Origin: a bacterium
GTDB taxonomy: Bacteria; Krumholzibacteriota; Krumholzibacteriia; Krumholzibacteriales; Krumholzibacteriaceae
Reading direction: 5' to 3'
Length of the DNA: 64,000 bases
Assembly (NCBI GenBank): GCA_020350885.1
Contig: CP070727.1
Location: 2,767,329 to 2,831,328, forward strand
Part shown: positions 1 through 8,594 of the stretch, piece by piece
Layout: each line of letters begins with the position of its first letter
Position numbering within the stretch: the first letter of the stretch is position 1
The notes under the pieces: generated by a model
What the model was told of the DNA's origin: nothing
What the model saw: the letters and a program-made list of their open reading frames with translations, nothing else
The model's database searches: none
Program-made: the position numbers and the translations under genes

Positions 1-769
1 GGCGGTACCCCTCGTTCCGGTCACCGACCAGCACGAGCCGGATACCGGGTATACGCTCCCTCAGCAGGGGCAGCGCCTGCACCGTAACATCGAGCCCCCT
101 GTGCGGTGCGAAACCCCCGATATAGGATATTACGAAATGATCACGGTAGCGGTCCGTGATCGTCCGATCGATCGGGATCTCTTCCCGCTTCTTGCTTGCC
201 GTGTTCGGCACCACATAGATCTTACCGGGCGGTATCCCCAGTCCCGTTATCCGTTCCTTCGACTCCTCGATCACGACGACGACGGCGGCGACCCGTTGAA
301 GAATGCTCCGTTCGTACCGCGACCACCTGCCGTAGTTATAGATCGTCCTTTTCTTGAGCTCACTCGTGTACCATACCTGGAGCCCCGCCGGATAGTTCTC
401 ATGAAGATCGGCGACAACAGGCAGTCCACGCGCCGCCCCGACGCTCACCGCCTCGTTCACTAGGGGGAGGTCGTGCACATGCAGCACCTCGATCCCCCGA
501 TCGCGAACAAAGGCCTCGATCGCCCCGTGCCAGAGGGGATCACGGAATGTGTACGAGAATGTATAACGGTGCCATTTCTCCCTGAGCAGTCCCATCGTAA
601 CACCGCGCAGGAAACGTATCCCGTCTGCCGTCTCCTCCCTCCGCTCACCTCTCCCCCGTTCGAGGAGCAGATGGACCTCGTGCCCCGCCTCGATCAAGGT
701 CTGTGCTTCCTTCTCGACCCTGATATCCGGCGGAGGAATCCTCGCCTTGAGAATCATACCGATGCGCAT
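1..769 (-). CDS. Glycosyltransferase family 4 protein, N-terminal part (cut by left edge)
   Basis: Translating the minus strand from an ATG at 769 gives an open frame that runs off the left edge, about 256 residues. It starts MRIGMILKAR, has a GT-B N-terminal Rossmann layout with HVHDLPLVNEA near residue 95 and DLHENYP near 120, then a linker (PPGKIYVVPNTAS). YIGGFAPHRGLD marks the start of the C-terminal nucleotide-sugar domain. The GT4 glutamate signature should lie outside the window. These features are typical of GT4 enzymes that transfer sugars to lipids, polysaccharides or proteins at the inner membrane; donor and acceptor cannot be told. A GAAGGA sequence nine bases upstream supports the start. 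A 10-bp hairpin lies 36 bases further upstream (805-831). Confidence 0.8.
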   Translation of the reverse strand, partial: MRIGMILKARIPPPDIRVEKEAQTLIEAGHEVHLLLERGRGERREETADGIRFLRGVTMGLLREKWHRYTFSYTFRDPLWHGAIEAFVRDRGIEVLHVHDLPLVNEAVSVGAARGLPVVADLHENYPAGLQVWYTSELKKRTIYNYGRWSRYERSILQRVAAVVVVIEESKERITGLGIPPGKIYVVPNTASKKREEIPIDRTITDRYRDHFVISYIGGFAPHRGLDVTVQALPLLRERIPGIRLVLVGDRNEGYR

Positions 770-1114
770 GGCATAAAATCCTTCTTCACTGGGCGGCCCC
801 ACCTCGTCGGGCCGGTCACAGCGGCCCGACGACCACCCACATACAATCCCAGCAGCACTCAAACGGTAACAGCAATAAGTCAGTATAGAATGAGGCGTTG
901 ATTCGGTAAAGCCTAACTTGCACGAGATGCCGGTGGAGGGTTACTGCGCTCGTTCGGTGGGGGAAGCTGCCGCCCCTTCGCCCGGCAGGATCACCCCTAC
1001 CCCACAACCGCGGAAACATCCACAACCGGTTTTATCCCTTTCCGGTGCCTTCACGATCCAATATCATGGCACCGAATCGCGACTCCGACTGTCCTCTCTG
1101 GGAAAGGAGCGTCA
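770..1114. other. Intergenic region between divergent genes, with a strong hairpin
   Basis: This 345-base gap separates the glycosyltransferase (minus) from the methyltransferase (plus). The one clear element is a perfect inverted repeat at 805-831: stem CGTCGGGCCG/CGGCCCGACG, loop of seven. No U-run follows on either strand, so it is not a classical terminator; on the minus strand it would sit in the leader of the glycosyltransferase. I see no convincing promoter or coding frame in the rest. Confidence 0.5.
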
Positions 1115-2125
1115 ATGGCTTCCAAGCGCACAAGCACCGCACGGCAGACCGCCGAGATCATAACCACATACTCGTGGGCCTACCGGTACTCGATCGTAAT
1201 CCTGACCGCGAATCGACTACGCATCTTCGATGCCCTCGCCGCGAAGCCCGTGACAGCTCGTTCCCTTGCGCACCGCTCGGGACTCGATGTCCGGGCACTC
1301 ACAATCCTGCTCGATGCGCTCACCGCCATGGGCCTCGTGGTGAAGGAGAAGCAGCGGTACCGATGCCCGCGAGACGTGAGCCGTTACCTCGCAAAGGATT
1401 CACCGGATTACCAGGGCAATATACTCGATCACCGATTCAATCTCCTGCAGCACTGGGTACACCTTCCAGAGGTCGTGACAGGAGGGGGTCCCGCCCCTTC
1501 GAGACGCCGGAGGAGGGGACGGCGCCAGCATCGAGACTTCATACTGGCCATGGCGAACATCGCCCGGACCGCCGCCCGCGCGTTGGCCGAGGCGATCGAT
1601 ATCGACCGGTACAACCGGCTGCTCGATCTCGGAGGCGGACCCGGCACCTATACAATCGCTCTCTGCTCGGCCAACACACACCTCACCGCGACACTATACG
1701 ACCTGCCCGAGACGGAGGGGATCGCCCGGGAGGAGATCAGGCGGGCGGGGCTGGGAGAACGGATAACATTCACCGGAGGTGACTACCTGCACGACCCCCT
1801 GGGAAACGGGTACGACCTCGTCCTGGCATCGAACATCATCCATAGTCTTTCCCTCGCTCAAACCGAATCACTCATGAGAAATGCCCGCCGGGCGATGATC
1901 CCCGGCGGAACGATAATCATCAAGGAATTCTACTTGGACGAAAGCAGGACGGGACCGCTCGATTCGGCACTCTTCGCCGTCAATATGCTCGTGGGTACGG
2001 CCGGGGGCAACGCCTATACGCCGTCCGAGATCAAGCGGGCATTGAAAAAGGCGGGGTTTTCCGCCATCAGGATGCGGCGGCTCGACGATCGATCGGCTCT
2101 GTATACCGCAAGAAATCCAAAGTAG
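1115..2125 (+). CDS. SAM-dependent O-methyltransferase (HIOMT-like, family 2)
   Basis: The 336-residue protein has the layout of dimeric family-2 methyltransferases. An N-terminal winged helix (about residues 15-95, including LRIFDALAAKPVTARSLA) serves for dimerisation in known members. A Rossmann SAM domain follows, with glycine-rich motif LLDLGGGPGTYT near residue 169 and the later motifs NIIHSL and GGTIIIKEF. Known members methylate hydroxyls of small molecules such as carotenoid, quinone-like or polyketide intermediates; the substrate here is unknown. AAAGGAG five bases before ATG fixes the start. An arginine-rich insert (APSRRRRRGRR, near residue 130) is unusual. The rRNA methyltransferase-like gene follows after 18 bases, so the two are probably cotranscribed. 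Confidence 0.75.
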   Translation: MASKRTSTARQTAEIITTYSWAYRYSIVILTANRLRIFDALAAKPVTARSLAHRSGLDVRALTILLDALTAMGLVVKEKQRYRCPRDVSRYLAKDSPDYQGNILDHRFNLLQHWVHLPEVVTGGGPAPSRRRRRGRRQHRDFILAMANIARTAARALAEAIDIDRYNRLLDLGGGPGTYTIALCSANTHLTATLYDLPETEGIAREEIRRAGLGERITFTGGDYLHDPLGNGYDLVLASNIIHSLSLAQTESLMRNARRAMIPGGTIIIKEFYLDESRTGPLDSALFAVNMLVGTAGGNAYTPSEIKRALKKAGFSAIRMRRLDDRSALYTARNPK

Positions 2126-2143
2126 AGGCATGGGCGCAAAGCC

Positions 2144-3292
2144 ATGAGCGGAACTGCAACCGTCAACAAGATCATCTATGGTGGGTGGGGGCTGGCGCAC
2201 CACGAGGGGCATACACTCTTTCTCCCGTATACCGCCCCGGGTGATGTCGTCAGATTCTCTGTAACGAAAAAGCGAAAGAACTGCCTCTACGGCCGTGTGG
2301 AGGAGATCCTGGAGCCGTCCCCGATCCGTGTTCAGCCCGATTGCCCCGTTTTCGGCCTGTGCGGAGGATGCCATCTATTACATATCAGCTACGACGATGA
2401 GATAGAAGCGAAGATGAGCTTTGTACTCGAGAGCCTGGAGCGGATAGGAAAGATCCGGACCAAGCTTACGAGTGTGATACGCTCACCCGATCGTTTCGCC
2501 TACCGGAACCATGCCGTCTACAAGGTGGATGCCGGGGGGAATACCGGATTCACCATGCCGGAATCGAGGACGGTGGTACCGTTCCCCGAAGCGGGTTGCC
2601 TGCTGCTCCCAGCAGCGATGCGGGATGCAATCGCCTCCCAGCCAAAGGGGCACGTGCCCGGTGGCGGTGAGGTGCGCGTGCGCATCGACCGGCATGGAAC
2701 TGTACATTTCTGGGGGCTCAGAGACGCTGTAGGGCCGCCCGAGGTGCTTATGGAGGCGAGAGAGCTTCTCTTTCCCATACACCCCGACGCATTCTTTCAG
2801 GTCAACCGATTATTGAACGATCGGCTCTTGGAGCTCGTCGTCTCACTGCCGGCGAAGGTACGACGCTCTCTGGTCGATCTCTACTGCGGTACGGGATTCT
2901 TTACACTCGGTCTCGCATCCATCTATATGGAGGGGCTCGGCATCGAGCGGAACAGGGCCGCCGTGCGGAACGCGGCCGCAGCCGCCCGGTTGAACAAGAT
3001 CTCACACGTGCGTTTCAAGCGTGACAGGATTGAGAGCGCCATCGGTAGGATCCGTGAAACCGACATCATCGTAGCGGATCCACCGCGCGCCGGCCTCACC
3101 GATGTCGTACTCAGAGGCATCACCCGTCTCAGGCCGAAGGAACTGATACTCGTCTCCTGCGATCCCCCCACCCTGTCGAGAGATGTGGCAAAGCTCATCG
3201 ACACAGGTTTCATCCTCGCGGGACTCCACCTCGTGGACCTCTTTCCCGGAACCTACCACGTCGAGACCGTAACACTTCTGCGTAGAACGTAA
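2144..3292 (+). CDS. rlmD: RNA m5U methyltransferase, RlmD/TrmA (RumA) family
   Basis: This 382-residue enzyme should methylate C5 of a uridine in RNA, most likely 23S rRNA. A TRAM-like N-terminus (residues 1-60) precedes a [4Fe-4S] cysteine set spaced as in E. coli RlmD: C67, C73, C76 and C152. The SAM motif is DLYCGTGFFTLGLA (from about 245), followed by ADPPRAGL. The catalytic cysteine is C339 in LVSCDPPTLSRD, and E374 in the final HVETVTLL is placed like the general base of this family. It is about 50 residues shorter than E. coli RlmD. RlmD, RlmC and TrmA cannot be told apart here; the Fe-S cysteines make TrmA unlikely. The ribosome binding site is poor, so expression may depend on the upstream gene. 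Confidence 0.85.
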   Translation: MSGTATVNKIIYGGWGLAHHEGHTLFLPYTAPGDVVRFSVTKKRKNCLYGRVEEILEPSPIRVQPDCPVFGLCGGCHLLHISYDDEIEAKMSFVLESLERIGKIRTKLTSVIRSPDRFAYRNHAVYKVDAGGNTGFTMPESRTVVPFPEAGCLLLPAAMRDAIASQPKGHVPGGGEVRVRIDRHGTVHFWGLRDAVGPPEVLMEARELLFPIHPDAFFQVNRLLNDRLLELVVSLPAKVRRSLVDLYCGTGFFTLGLASIYMEGLGIERNRAAVRNAAAAARLNKISHVRFKRDRIESAIGRIRETDIIVADPPRAGLTDVVLRGITRLRPKELILVSCDPPTLSRDVAKLIDTGFILAGLHLVDLFPGTYHVETVTLLRRT

Positions 3293-3393
3293 AACGGGAT
3301 TAGTGCGCATGGGAGCCGTTACACGGCGTTTGCAAGGGCGTCGATTAGCACTCCGACTACCACGTGAGGTTCATCCGATGCTTCGGCTGCACC

Positions 3394-4482
3394 TCACGAA
3401 CACTCCGACAGCTCGGTTTCCTCGATCTTTACATTCAACCGATCGGTGTCGTAGTACCGGTCGACATCGACGAGGTGTGGCGACTTCCTGATCTCCTGGA
3501 TCGGCACCTTGACCAGCCTGGACCTCTGGAGGGTGACCATGCAGCCGAACTCGCCGCGCCGGACCATCTCCACAGCGTTGTGCCCGAAACGCCGTCCGAC
3601 CTGGCGGTCCTTCTGTGACGGCGGAGCACCGCGTTGGAGGTATGCGAGCGCCATATACCGTGTATGATGGAATTCGTGCTCGAGGAGGCCCTTGAGGTAG
3701 TTGCCGATACCACCGAGACTGTAGTGCCCGAACTCGTCCAGGATACTGTCCCGCCGAACGGCATCCTCTCCCTTGATATGGGCGCCCTCTGCGACGACGA
3801 CGATCTTGTATGTGTGCTCGAAGCCCATATCCTTCGTCTCCTCGAGCTTCTTTCTGATAACGGAGACAAGTTTTTCCAGGGTGAACGGGTACTCGGGAAT
3901 GAGGACTGTATCGGCGAATGCCGCCTCACCCCCACGTAGGGCGAGCCAGCCGGCGTGACGGCCCATAACCTCGAGAAAGAATATCGTCTGATGTGATTCG
4001 GCGGTATGGGAAATGCGCTCGGCACTGTCACAGATCACGTTGAGCGCCGTATCGTATCCGAGTGTGTACTCCGTTCCGGCCAGATCCCTGTCGATCGTCT
4101 TCGGAATACCGACCACGGGAATGCCGCGCTCGGCAAGTATCGCCCCGGCCCCGAGGGTATCCTCCCCCCCGATGGCGATCACGGCATCCAGACCGAGCTT
4201 TTCTATGTTCTTTTTCACCAAACCGGTCCGGTCGCTCTGGGGAGAGACCGGATTCGTACGGCTGCATTGCAACTTGCTACCACCCATCCGGCTGTATTCC
4301 CGAATGATTTCGGGACCGAGCCTCGTGACATGATTCTCGTTGTCCTTTATGGCGAGTGCCTCCCACCCGCGCTTGAGCCCGAGAACCTCGATGCCGTGTA
4401 ACGTCGCATTCTCCACGATCCCCGCTACAGCCGGATTCAATCCAGGTGCATCACCGCCCCCGGTCAGTACTCCGATTCTCAT
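3394..4482 (-). CDS. pfp: 6-phosphofructokinase, PfkA family, probably pyrophosphate-dependent
   Basis: This 362-residue protein phosphorylates fructose 6-phosphate to the 1,6-bisphosphate in glycolysis. It begins MRIGVLTGGGDAPGLN, the phosphoryl-donor loop of the family. Two positions that separate donors are visible: the ATP-type GGDGS is GGEDT here, and the ATP-type PGTIDND is PKTIDRD. Aspartate and lysine at these places are the established pattern of PPi-dependent enzymes, which work reversibly. The catalytic aspartate of TID is kept, but the usual asparagine after it is arginine (AGG codon). EVMGRHAGWLA is also typical. GGGAGG eight bases upstream supports the start, and a short hairpin (4501-4516) lies in the leader. 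Donor choice is inference from these residues. Confidence 0.85.
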   Translation of the reverse strand: MRIGVLTGGGDAPGLNPAVAGIVENATLHGIEVLGLKRGWEALAIKDNENHVTRLGPEIIREYSRMGGSKLQCSRTNPVSPQSDRTGLVKKNIEKLGLDAVIAIGGEDTLGAGAILAERGIPVVGIPKTIDRDLAGTEYTLGYDTALNVICDSAERISHTAESHQTIFFLEVMGRHAGWLALRGGEAAFADTVLIPEYPFTLEKLVSVIRKKLEETKDMGFEHTYKIVVVAEGAHIKGEDAVRRDSILDEFGHYSLGGIGNYLKGLLEHEFHHTRYMALAYLQRGAPPSQKDRQVGRRFGHNAVEMVRRGEFGCMVTLQRSRLVKVPIQEIRKSPHLVDVDRYYDTDRLNVKIEETELSECS

Positions 4483-4626
4483 TATATAGCCCTCCCCGAA
4501 GCAGCCACCGGGCTGCCGTTATATGAACTCGATACTGTAACATACGTCCATAATATTGCCGTTGGTCCGTGCGCGCAAATTAATTTACCGTGTGGTTGCG
4601 TGAAATACGGATACCACCGGGAACAT

Positions 4627-5151
4627 CTACTCGCATTCCTTCTTTTTCTTCAGAAATTCCTCGAAGGATATCTGCTGCCCGTAGCATTCCTTCTTTATAT
4701 AGTGAAGAAACGGGAGGAATGTCTCCGGCGGTACGAATCCGGGTACGACCGTGATCAGCTTCCCTTCCTTATCGAGGTAAGCGAGAGATGGAAATCCCCG
4801 TACCCCGAAATGGCGGGTGAGCTGAACCGGTGTAAATGTCTTTCCGTTATAGCTAAATCGATCGGTCTTGCTTTCCGCATTGATCCTTATAGAGACGAAG
4901 TTGTCTGCGAGATAGCGCTGAATCTCCGGTCTCGAGAATGTTTTCTCATCCATCACCTTGCACCATCTGCACCACGAGGTGTAGAAATCGATCACGACCG
5001 GCTTTTTCTCCCTGCTTGACCGGGCGATCCCCGTATCGAACGGCAGCCATTCGTTGATCACGGTACCTTCCTTTGCCGGTTCACGATCACCACATCCGGA
5101 CGTGATTACAGCGAGGGTGAATATAACCGTTGCCGTGCGCTTCAGCTTCAT
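4627..5151 (-). CDS. Thioredoxin-like lipoprotein
   Basis: The 174-residue protein begins MKLKRTATVIF and has a lipobox-like VITSGC, so it is probably a lipoprotein anchored in the envelope. The mature part is one thioredoxin fold with the redox site TSWCRWCKVMDE and the cis-proline segment FGVRGFPSLAYLDKEG. A WCxWCK site is typical of periplasmic DsbD-gamma/DUF255-like thioredoxins that reduce or isomerise disulfides. The frame is open further upstream, but AAGGAG spaced eight bases before the ATG at 5151, plus the clean signal sequence, favour this start. The C-terminus is lysine/glutamate-rich. The divergent S9 peptidase gene carries its own thioredoxin fold, so the pair may share redox partners; that is inference. 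Confidence 0.8.
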   Translation of the reverse strand: MKLKRTATVIFTLAVITSGCGDREPAKEGTVINEWLPFDTGIARSSREKKPVVIDFYTSWCRWCKVMDEKTFSRPEIQRYLADNFVSIRINAESKTDRFSYNGKTFTPVQLTRHFGVRGFPSLAYLDKEGKLITVVPGFVPPETFLPFLHYIKKECYGQQISFEEFLKKKKECE

Positions 5152-5312
5152 CTCCATCTCTCCTTTTAGGTGCGTGCATCCATCCAATGCGACTTCTAAT
5201 ACATAGTAAGAAAGCGGGAGTGTCAGCACAAGAGCGATTCGCCACGATTTATGGTACGGATCGAACAGGGCATACCCCTTCCGGGAGGCCGAAATCCCTC
5301 CGGAAGCCGGCC

Positions 5313-5341
5313 TTGAAAATACCGGACGCTCGCTTTATTAT
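5313..5341 (+). promoter_or_regulatory. Candidate sigma-70 promoter for the S9 peptidase gene
   Basis: TTGAAA (5313-5318) and TATTAT (5336-5341) are separated by exactly 17 bases, each one mismatch from consensus. Transcription would start near 5348, leaving a leader of about 80 bases before the ATG at 5427. Confidence 0.55.
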
Positions 5342-5426
5342 GCTGGGGTAGGACCGGGACGCCCCCGGTGCCCGGACAACAACCCGCTTCGTCACTTACG
5401 GGATCACCGTGCAAGAAAGGAAGATA

Positions 5427-8400
5427 ATGATTCAATACACATCTCGGAGAAAACGTACACTCGCAATCTGTATCGGCTTCCTCGCCTTGCTTCTGGCCGC
5501 GGAAACACTCAGGGCCGCCGGTTATCCGGAAGGGAAAACGGCAGAACAGGACACCACCGAATCCGAAAGCTTACCGATTACGGAATGGCTCCTGCTCGGG
5601 GCGATTCCCTCACCGTACCCTGCATTCTCATCGGAAGGAAAAGAGAAGATCGATGCCGCTTATCTCCTATCCTACCAAGACCTTACGACCGAAGGGATGA
5701 TCCCCTCCTCCGGCGAAACGGTGAACCTGGCCGGTGGAAGGAGAGAGGCATGGCGGCGGGTGACCGCCGGTAGCGAAGGGGTAGAGATCGTCGCCGATAC
5801 GGCGATGCCGCACATCGCCTATCTCGCCTGCTACCTGGAAACGAGCCGCTGGCTGGAAGCAAAGCTGGAGGTGAGATCGAACCGGCCGTTCGACGTGAAC
5901 GTGGACGGAAGATCCGTAGTGAAGCGGACGAAGAACGGCTCGTATGACAAGAAGGAGACGGGCAGAACAAAGATCAAGCAGGGCAAACACCTCATTCTCG
6001 CAAAGACCGTCTTCACACCAGGAGATACGGTGACCGGCTGGCAACTCTCGGCGCGGATCATCCCGAAGGGTCATCCGCAGGATGCGATCGGGACGAGCAT
6101 CATACCGCGGCAGAGACTCTCCATCGAGCATATCCTCGATGTGCCCTGGATACGCGGCGCCTCGATCTCACCGGACGGGGAGCTCATCGCCGTTACCATG
6201 AACAGGTTCAAGCCTCCCGAAGGCGAGCGGGAAGGATGGCTCGAGATAAGGCGTTTCACCGACGGCTCGACCGTCTATACCATCAGAGACATAACCGGAC
6301 TTTCAAACGTTGCGTGGGCCCCGGCGGGCGATCGCCTGTCCTACAAGACGACCTCGAAGGGTAAGGGATCTATCAGAATCATCGATCTCGGATCGGGGGA
6401 GATAGAGACGATCGTAGAAGAGATAGAAGAGCTCGGCGGATACGACTGGTCTCCCGACGGTACATACATCGTTTACTCGGTCACCGGGAAGCCCGAGCCC
6501 GACAAGACAGGGGTCAAGCGCCTGCGCGGCCTGACGGACCGGTGGCATTACGGGCGGGACCGGTCACACCTCTACACCGCCTCTGTGCCGCGCGGCGTAA
6601 CGAGGCGGATCACGGCCGGAAGATACAGCGCGTACCTGGAGGACATCCATCCAGACGGTGCGACACTTCTCATATCGAGAAATTACGAAGACCTCGCCGA
6701 CCGGCCTTACGGATGGAGTGAGCTCGTACGGATGGACCTGGCAAGCGGCGAAACCGAGATCCTCTTCAAGGCCCCCTGGCTGAGAAGTGCGACATGGTCA
6801 CCCGACGGCACGAAGATCATGGTCCTCGGAGGGCCGTCGATCTTCGGCGATCTCGGAAAGAATATCCCCGAGGGCGAGATCCCGAACGACTACGATACAC
6901 AGGCCTACATCTACGATCCGGTAACGAAGGACATCGATCCGATCACGAAAGAGTTCGATCCCGCAATCAACCGGGCACACTGGTCCAGGGCCGACGGAAA
7001 CATCTACTTCGTCGCCGAGGAGGGTGAATATGTCCGGACCTATAGATATCATCCGGGGAAGAAATCCTACCGGCGCCTCGAACTGGGCTTCGAAGTGATC
7101 GAGCGCGGCTCGAGCTTCGCACGAGGCACGGCCCGTGCGGCAATGATCGGCTCGGGCGTCGGTCATCCCACCCGGCTCTATGCAGTCGATCTCAAGCAGG
7201 GCCGGGCGAAAGAAATACTCGATCCCGGCGCCTGTGTCTTCTCACACGTTCAACTGGGCGCGGTCGAGAAATGGAGCTTCACGAGCTCGGGCGGAAAATC
7301 GATCGACGGACGCATACATTACCCACCGGACTTCGATCCGGAGAAGAGCTATCCCTGCATCGTCTACTACTACGGCGGCACTTCACCCGTGAATCGCTCC
7401 TTCGGCGGCCGCTACCCCAAGAACCTCTGGGCGGCAAAGGGGTACGTCGTATACGTCCTCCAGCCGAGCGGTGCGACGGGGTACGGGCAGGCATTCTCGG
7501 CCCGGCACGTTAACGATTGGGGGAAGACCACCTCGGACGAGATCATCGAGGGGGTAACGAAGTTTTTGGATGCACATCCGTTCGTGGACCGCTCGAGGAT
7601 CGGCTGCATCGGGGCCTCCTACGGGGGATTCATGACGCAGCTCCTTGTAACGAGAACCGATATCTTCGCCGCCGCCGTCTCGCACGCCGGCATCAGCTCG
7701 ATCACGAGCTACTGGGGCGAGGGATACTGGGGCTACGGCTACAGCGCCGTCGCCACGGCGGAGAGCTTTCCGTGGAACAGACGGGATATCTATGTTGATC
7801 AGAGCCCTCTCTTCTCCGCCGACAAGGTTCACACACCGCTCCTGCTCCTGCACGGCGCCAGCGATACGAACGTTCCGCCCGGCGAGAGCGATCAGATGTA
7901 CATCGCCCTCAAGCTCCTCGGCAAGCCGGTCGAATACATACGCTTCGCGGAGCAGAACCATTTCATCCTCGACTACAAGAAACGCAAGATCTGGAACGAC
8001 GCGATAGTATCCTGGTTCGACCGGTGGCTCAAGGAAGAGCCAGAATGGTGGAACAACATGTATCCGCCTCTCGAGGAGGAACCGGCCGGAGAGCCGGCTG
8101 ATATCGGCCTGCACTCGGCAGAGCTCGAGGGGTGGGGAACGGTGCTCCTCGGCGAGGTCACGAGAGCGGCGATCGTCGATCATATACCCCACTGGGATGA
8201 GGAATACTTCACGTACGCACCCGACGCATCCCTCCTGCCCGAGATCCAGGAGCTCATGACGGGGGTCAAGCTCGTGATCGTACTCGGCACATGGTGCAGC
8301 GACTCTCAACGGGAGATTCCGAGACTCTGGAAGATACTCGACGAGATCGGCTTTCCCGCCCCGGATGCACGAACGTTCGCCGTGGGCAGCTCCCGCTTCA

Positions 8401-8579
8401 CCGAGGATATGCCGATTGCCGCCGAGGCACTGACCTGGTCGACCGGGATCAAGGATCTCTACAAGATAGAGCTCGTGGCGACGATCATCGTCAACCGTGA
8501 CGGGAGGGAGCTCGGGCGGATCATCGAGACGCCCGTAGAGTCACTCGAGAAGGATCTCTTACGCATACTGAAGAAGTGA
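5427..8579 (+). CDS. S9 (prolyl oligopeptidase/DPP-like) peptidase fused to a thioredoxin-like domain
   Basis: A 1050-residue exported serine peptidase. After a signal peptide (MIQYTSRRKRTLAICIGF...) come a beta-sandwich-like region, a beta-propeller built of SPDG/SPDGT blades (roughly 230-640) and an alpha/beta hydrolase domain with nucleophile S731 in GASYGGF, D813 in HGASDTN and H845 in EQNHFI. This triad is typical of S9 enzymes that cut short peptides. Unusually, about 150 extra residues form a thioredoxin-like fold with GTWCSDSQRE: C957 is present but the second redox position is S960. A GTG at 5409 is in frame, but AAAGGAAG before the ATG at 5427 makes the latter better. It is transcribed divergently from the thioredoxin lipoprotein. 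Acting in the periplasm or at the surface is inferred. Confidence 0.85.
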   Translation: MIQYTSRRKRTLAICIGFLALLLAAETLRAAGYPEGKTAEQDTTESESLPITEWLLLGAIPSPYPAFSSEGKEKIDAAYLLSYQDLTTEGMIPSSGETVNLAGGRREAWRRVTAGSEGVEIVADTAMPHIAYLACYLETSRWLEAKLEVRSNRPFDVNVDGRSVVKRTKNGSYDKKETGRTKIKQGKHLILAKTVFTPGDTVTGWQLSARIIPKGHPQDAIGTSIIPRQRLSIEHILDVPWIRGASISPDGELIAVTMNRFKPPEGEREGWLEIRRFTDGSTVYTIRDITGLSNVAWAPAGDRLSYKTTSKGKGSIRIIDLGSGEIETIVEEIEELGGYDWSPDGTYIVYSVTGKPEPDKTGVKRLRGLTDRWHYGRDRSHLYTASVPRGVTRRITAGRYSAYLEDIHPDGATLLISRNYEDLADRPYGWSELVRMDLASGETEILFKAPWLRSATWSPDGTKIMVLGGPSIFGDLGKNIPEGEIPNDYDTQAYIYDPVTKDIDPITKEFDPAINRAHWSRADGNIYFVAEEGEYVRTYRYHPGKKSYRRLELGFEVIERGSSFARGTARAAMIGSGVGHPTRLYAVDLKQGRAKEILDPGACVFSHVQLGAVEKWSFTSSGGKSIDGRIHYPPDFDPEKSYPCIVYYYGGTSPVNRSFGGRYPKNLWAAKGYVVYVLQPSGATGYGQAFSARHVNDWGKTTSDEIIEGVTKFLDAHPFVDRSRIGCIGASYGGFMTQLLVTRTDIFAAAVSHAGISSITSYWGEGYWGYGYSAVATAESFPWNRRDIYVDQSPLFSADKVHTPLLLLHGASDTNVPPGESDQMYIALKLLGKPVEYIRFAEQNHFILDYKKRKIWNDAIVSWFDRWLKEEPEWWNNMYPPLEEEPAGEPADIGLHSAELEGWGTVLLGEVTRAAIVDHIPHWDEEYFTYAPDASLLPEIQELMTGVKLVIVLGTWCSDSQREIPRLWKILDEIGFPAPDARTFAVGSSRFTEDMPIAAEALTWSTGIKDLYKIELVATIIVNRDGRELGRIIETPVESLEKDLLRILKK

Positions 8580-8594
8580 CGACACGGCCCGATC

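Noticed and set aside
805..831. Terminator upstream of the glycosyltransferase gene
   Set aside because: The hairpin is perfect, but no U-run follows on either strand and no gene ends nearby.
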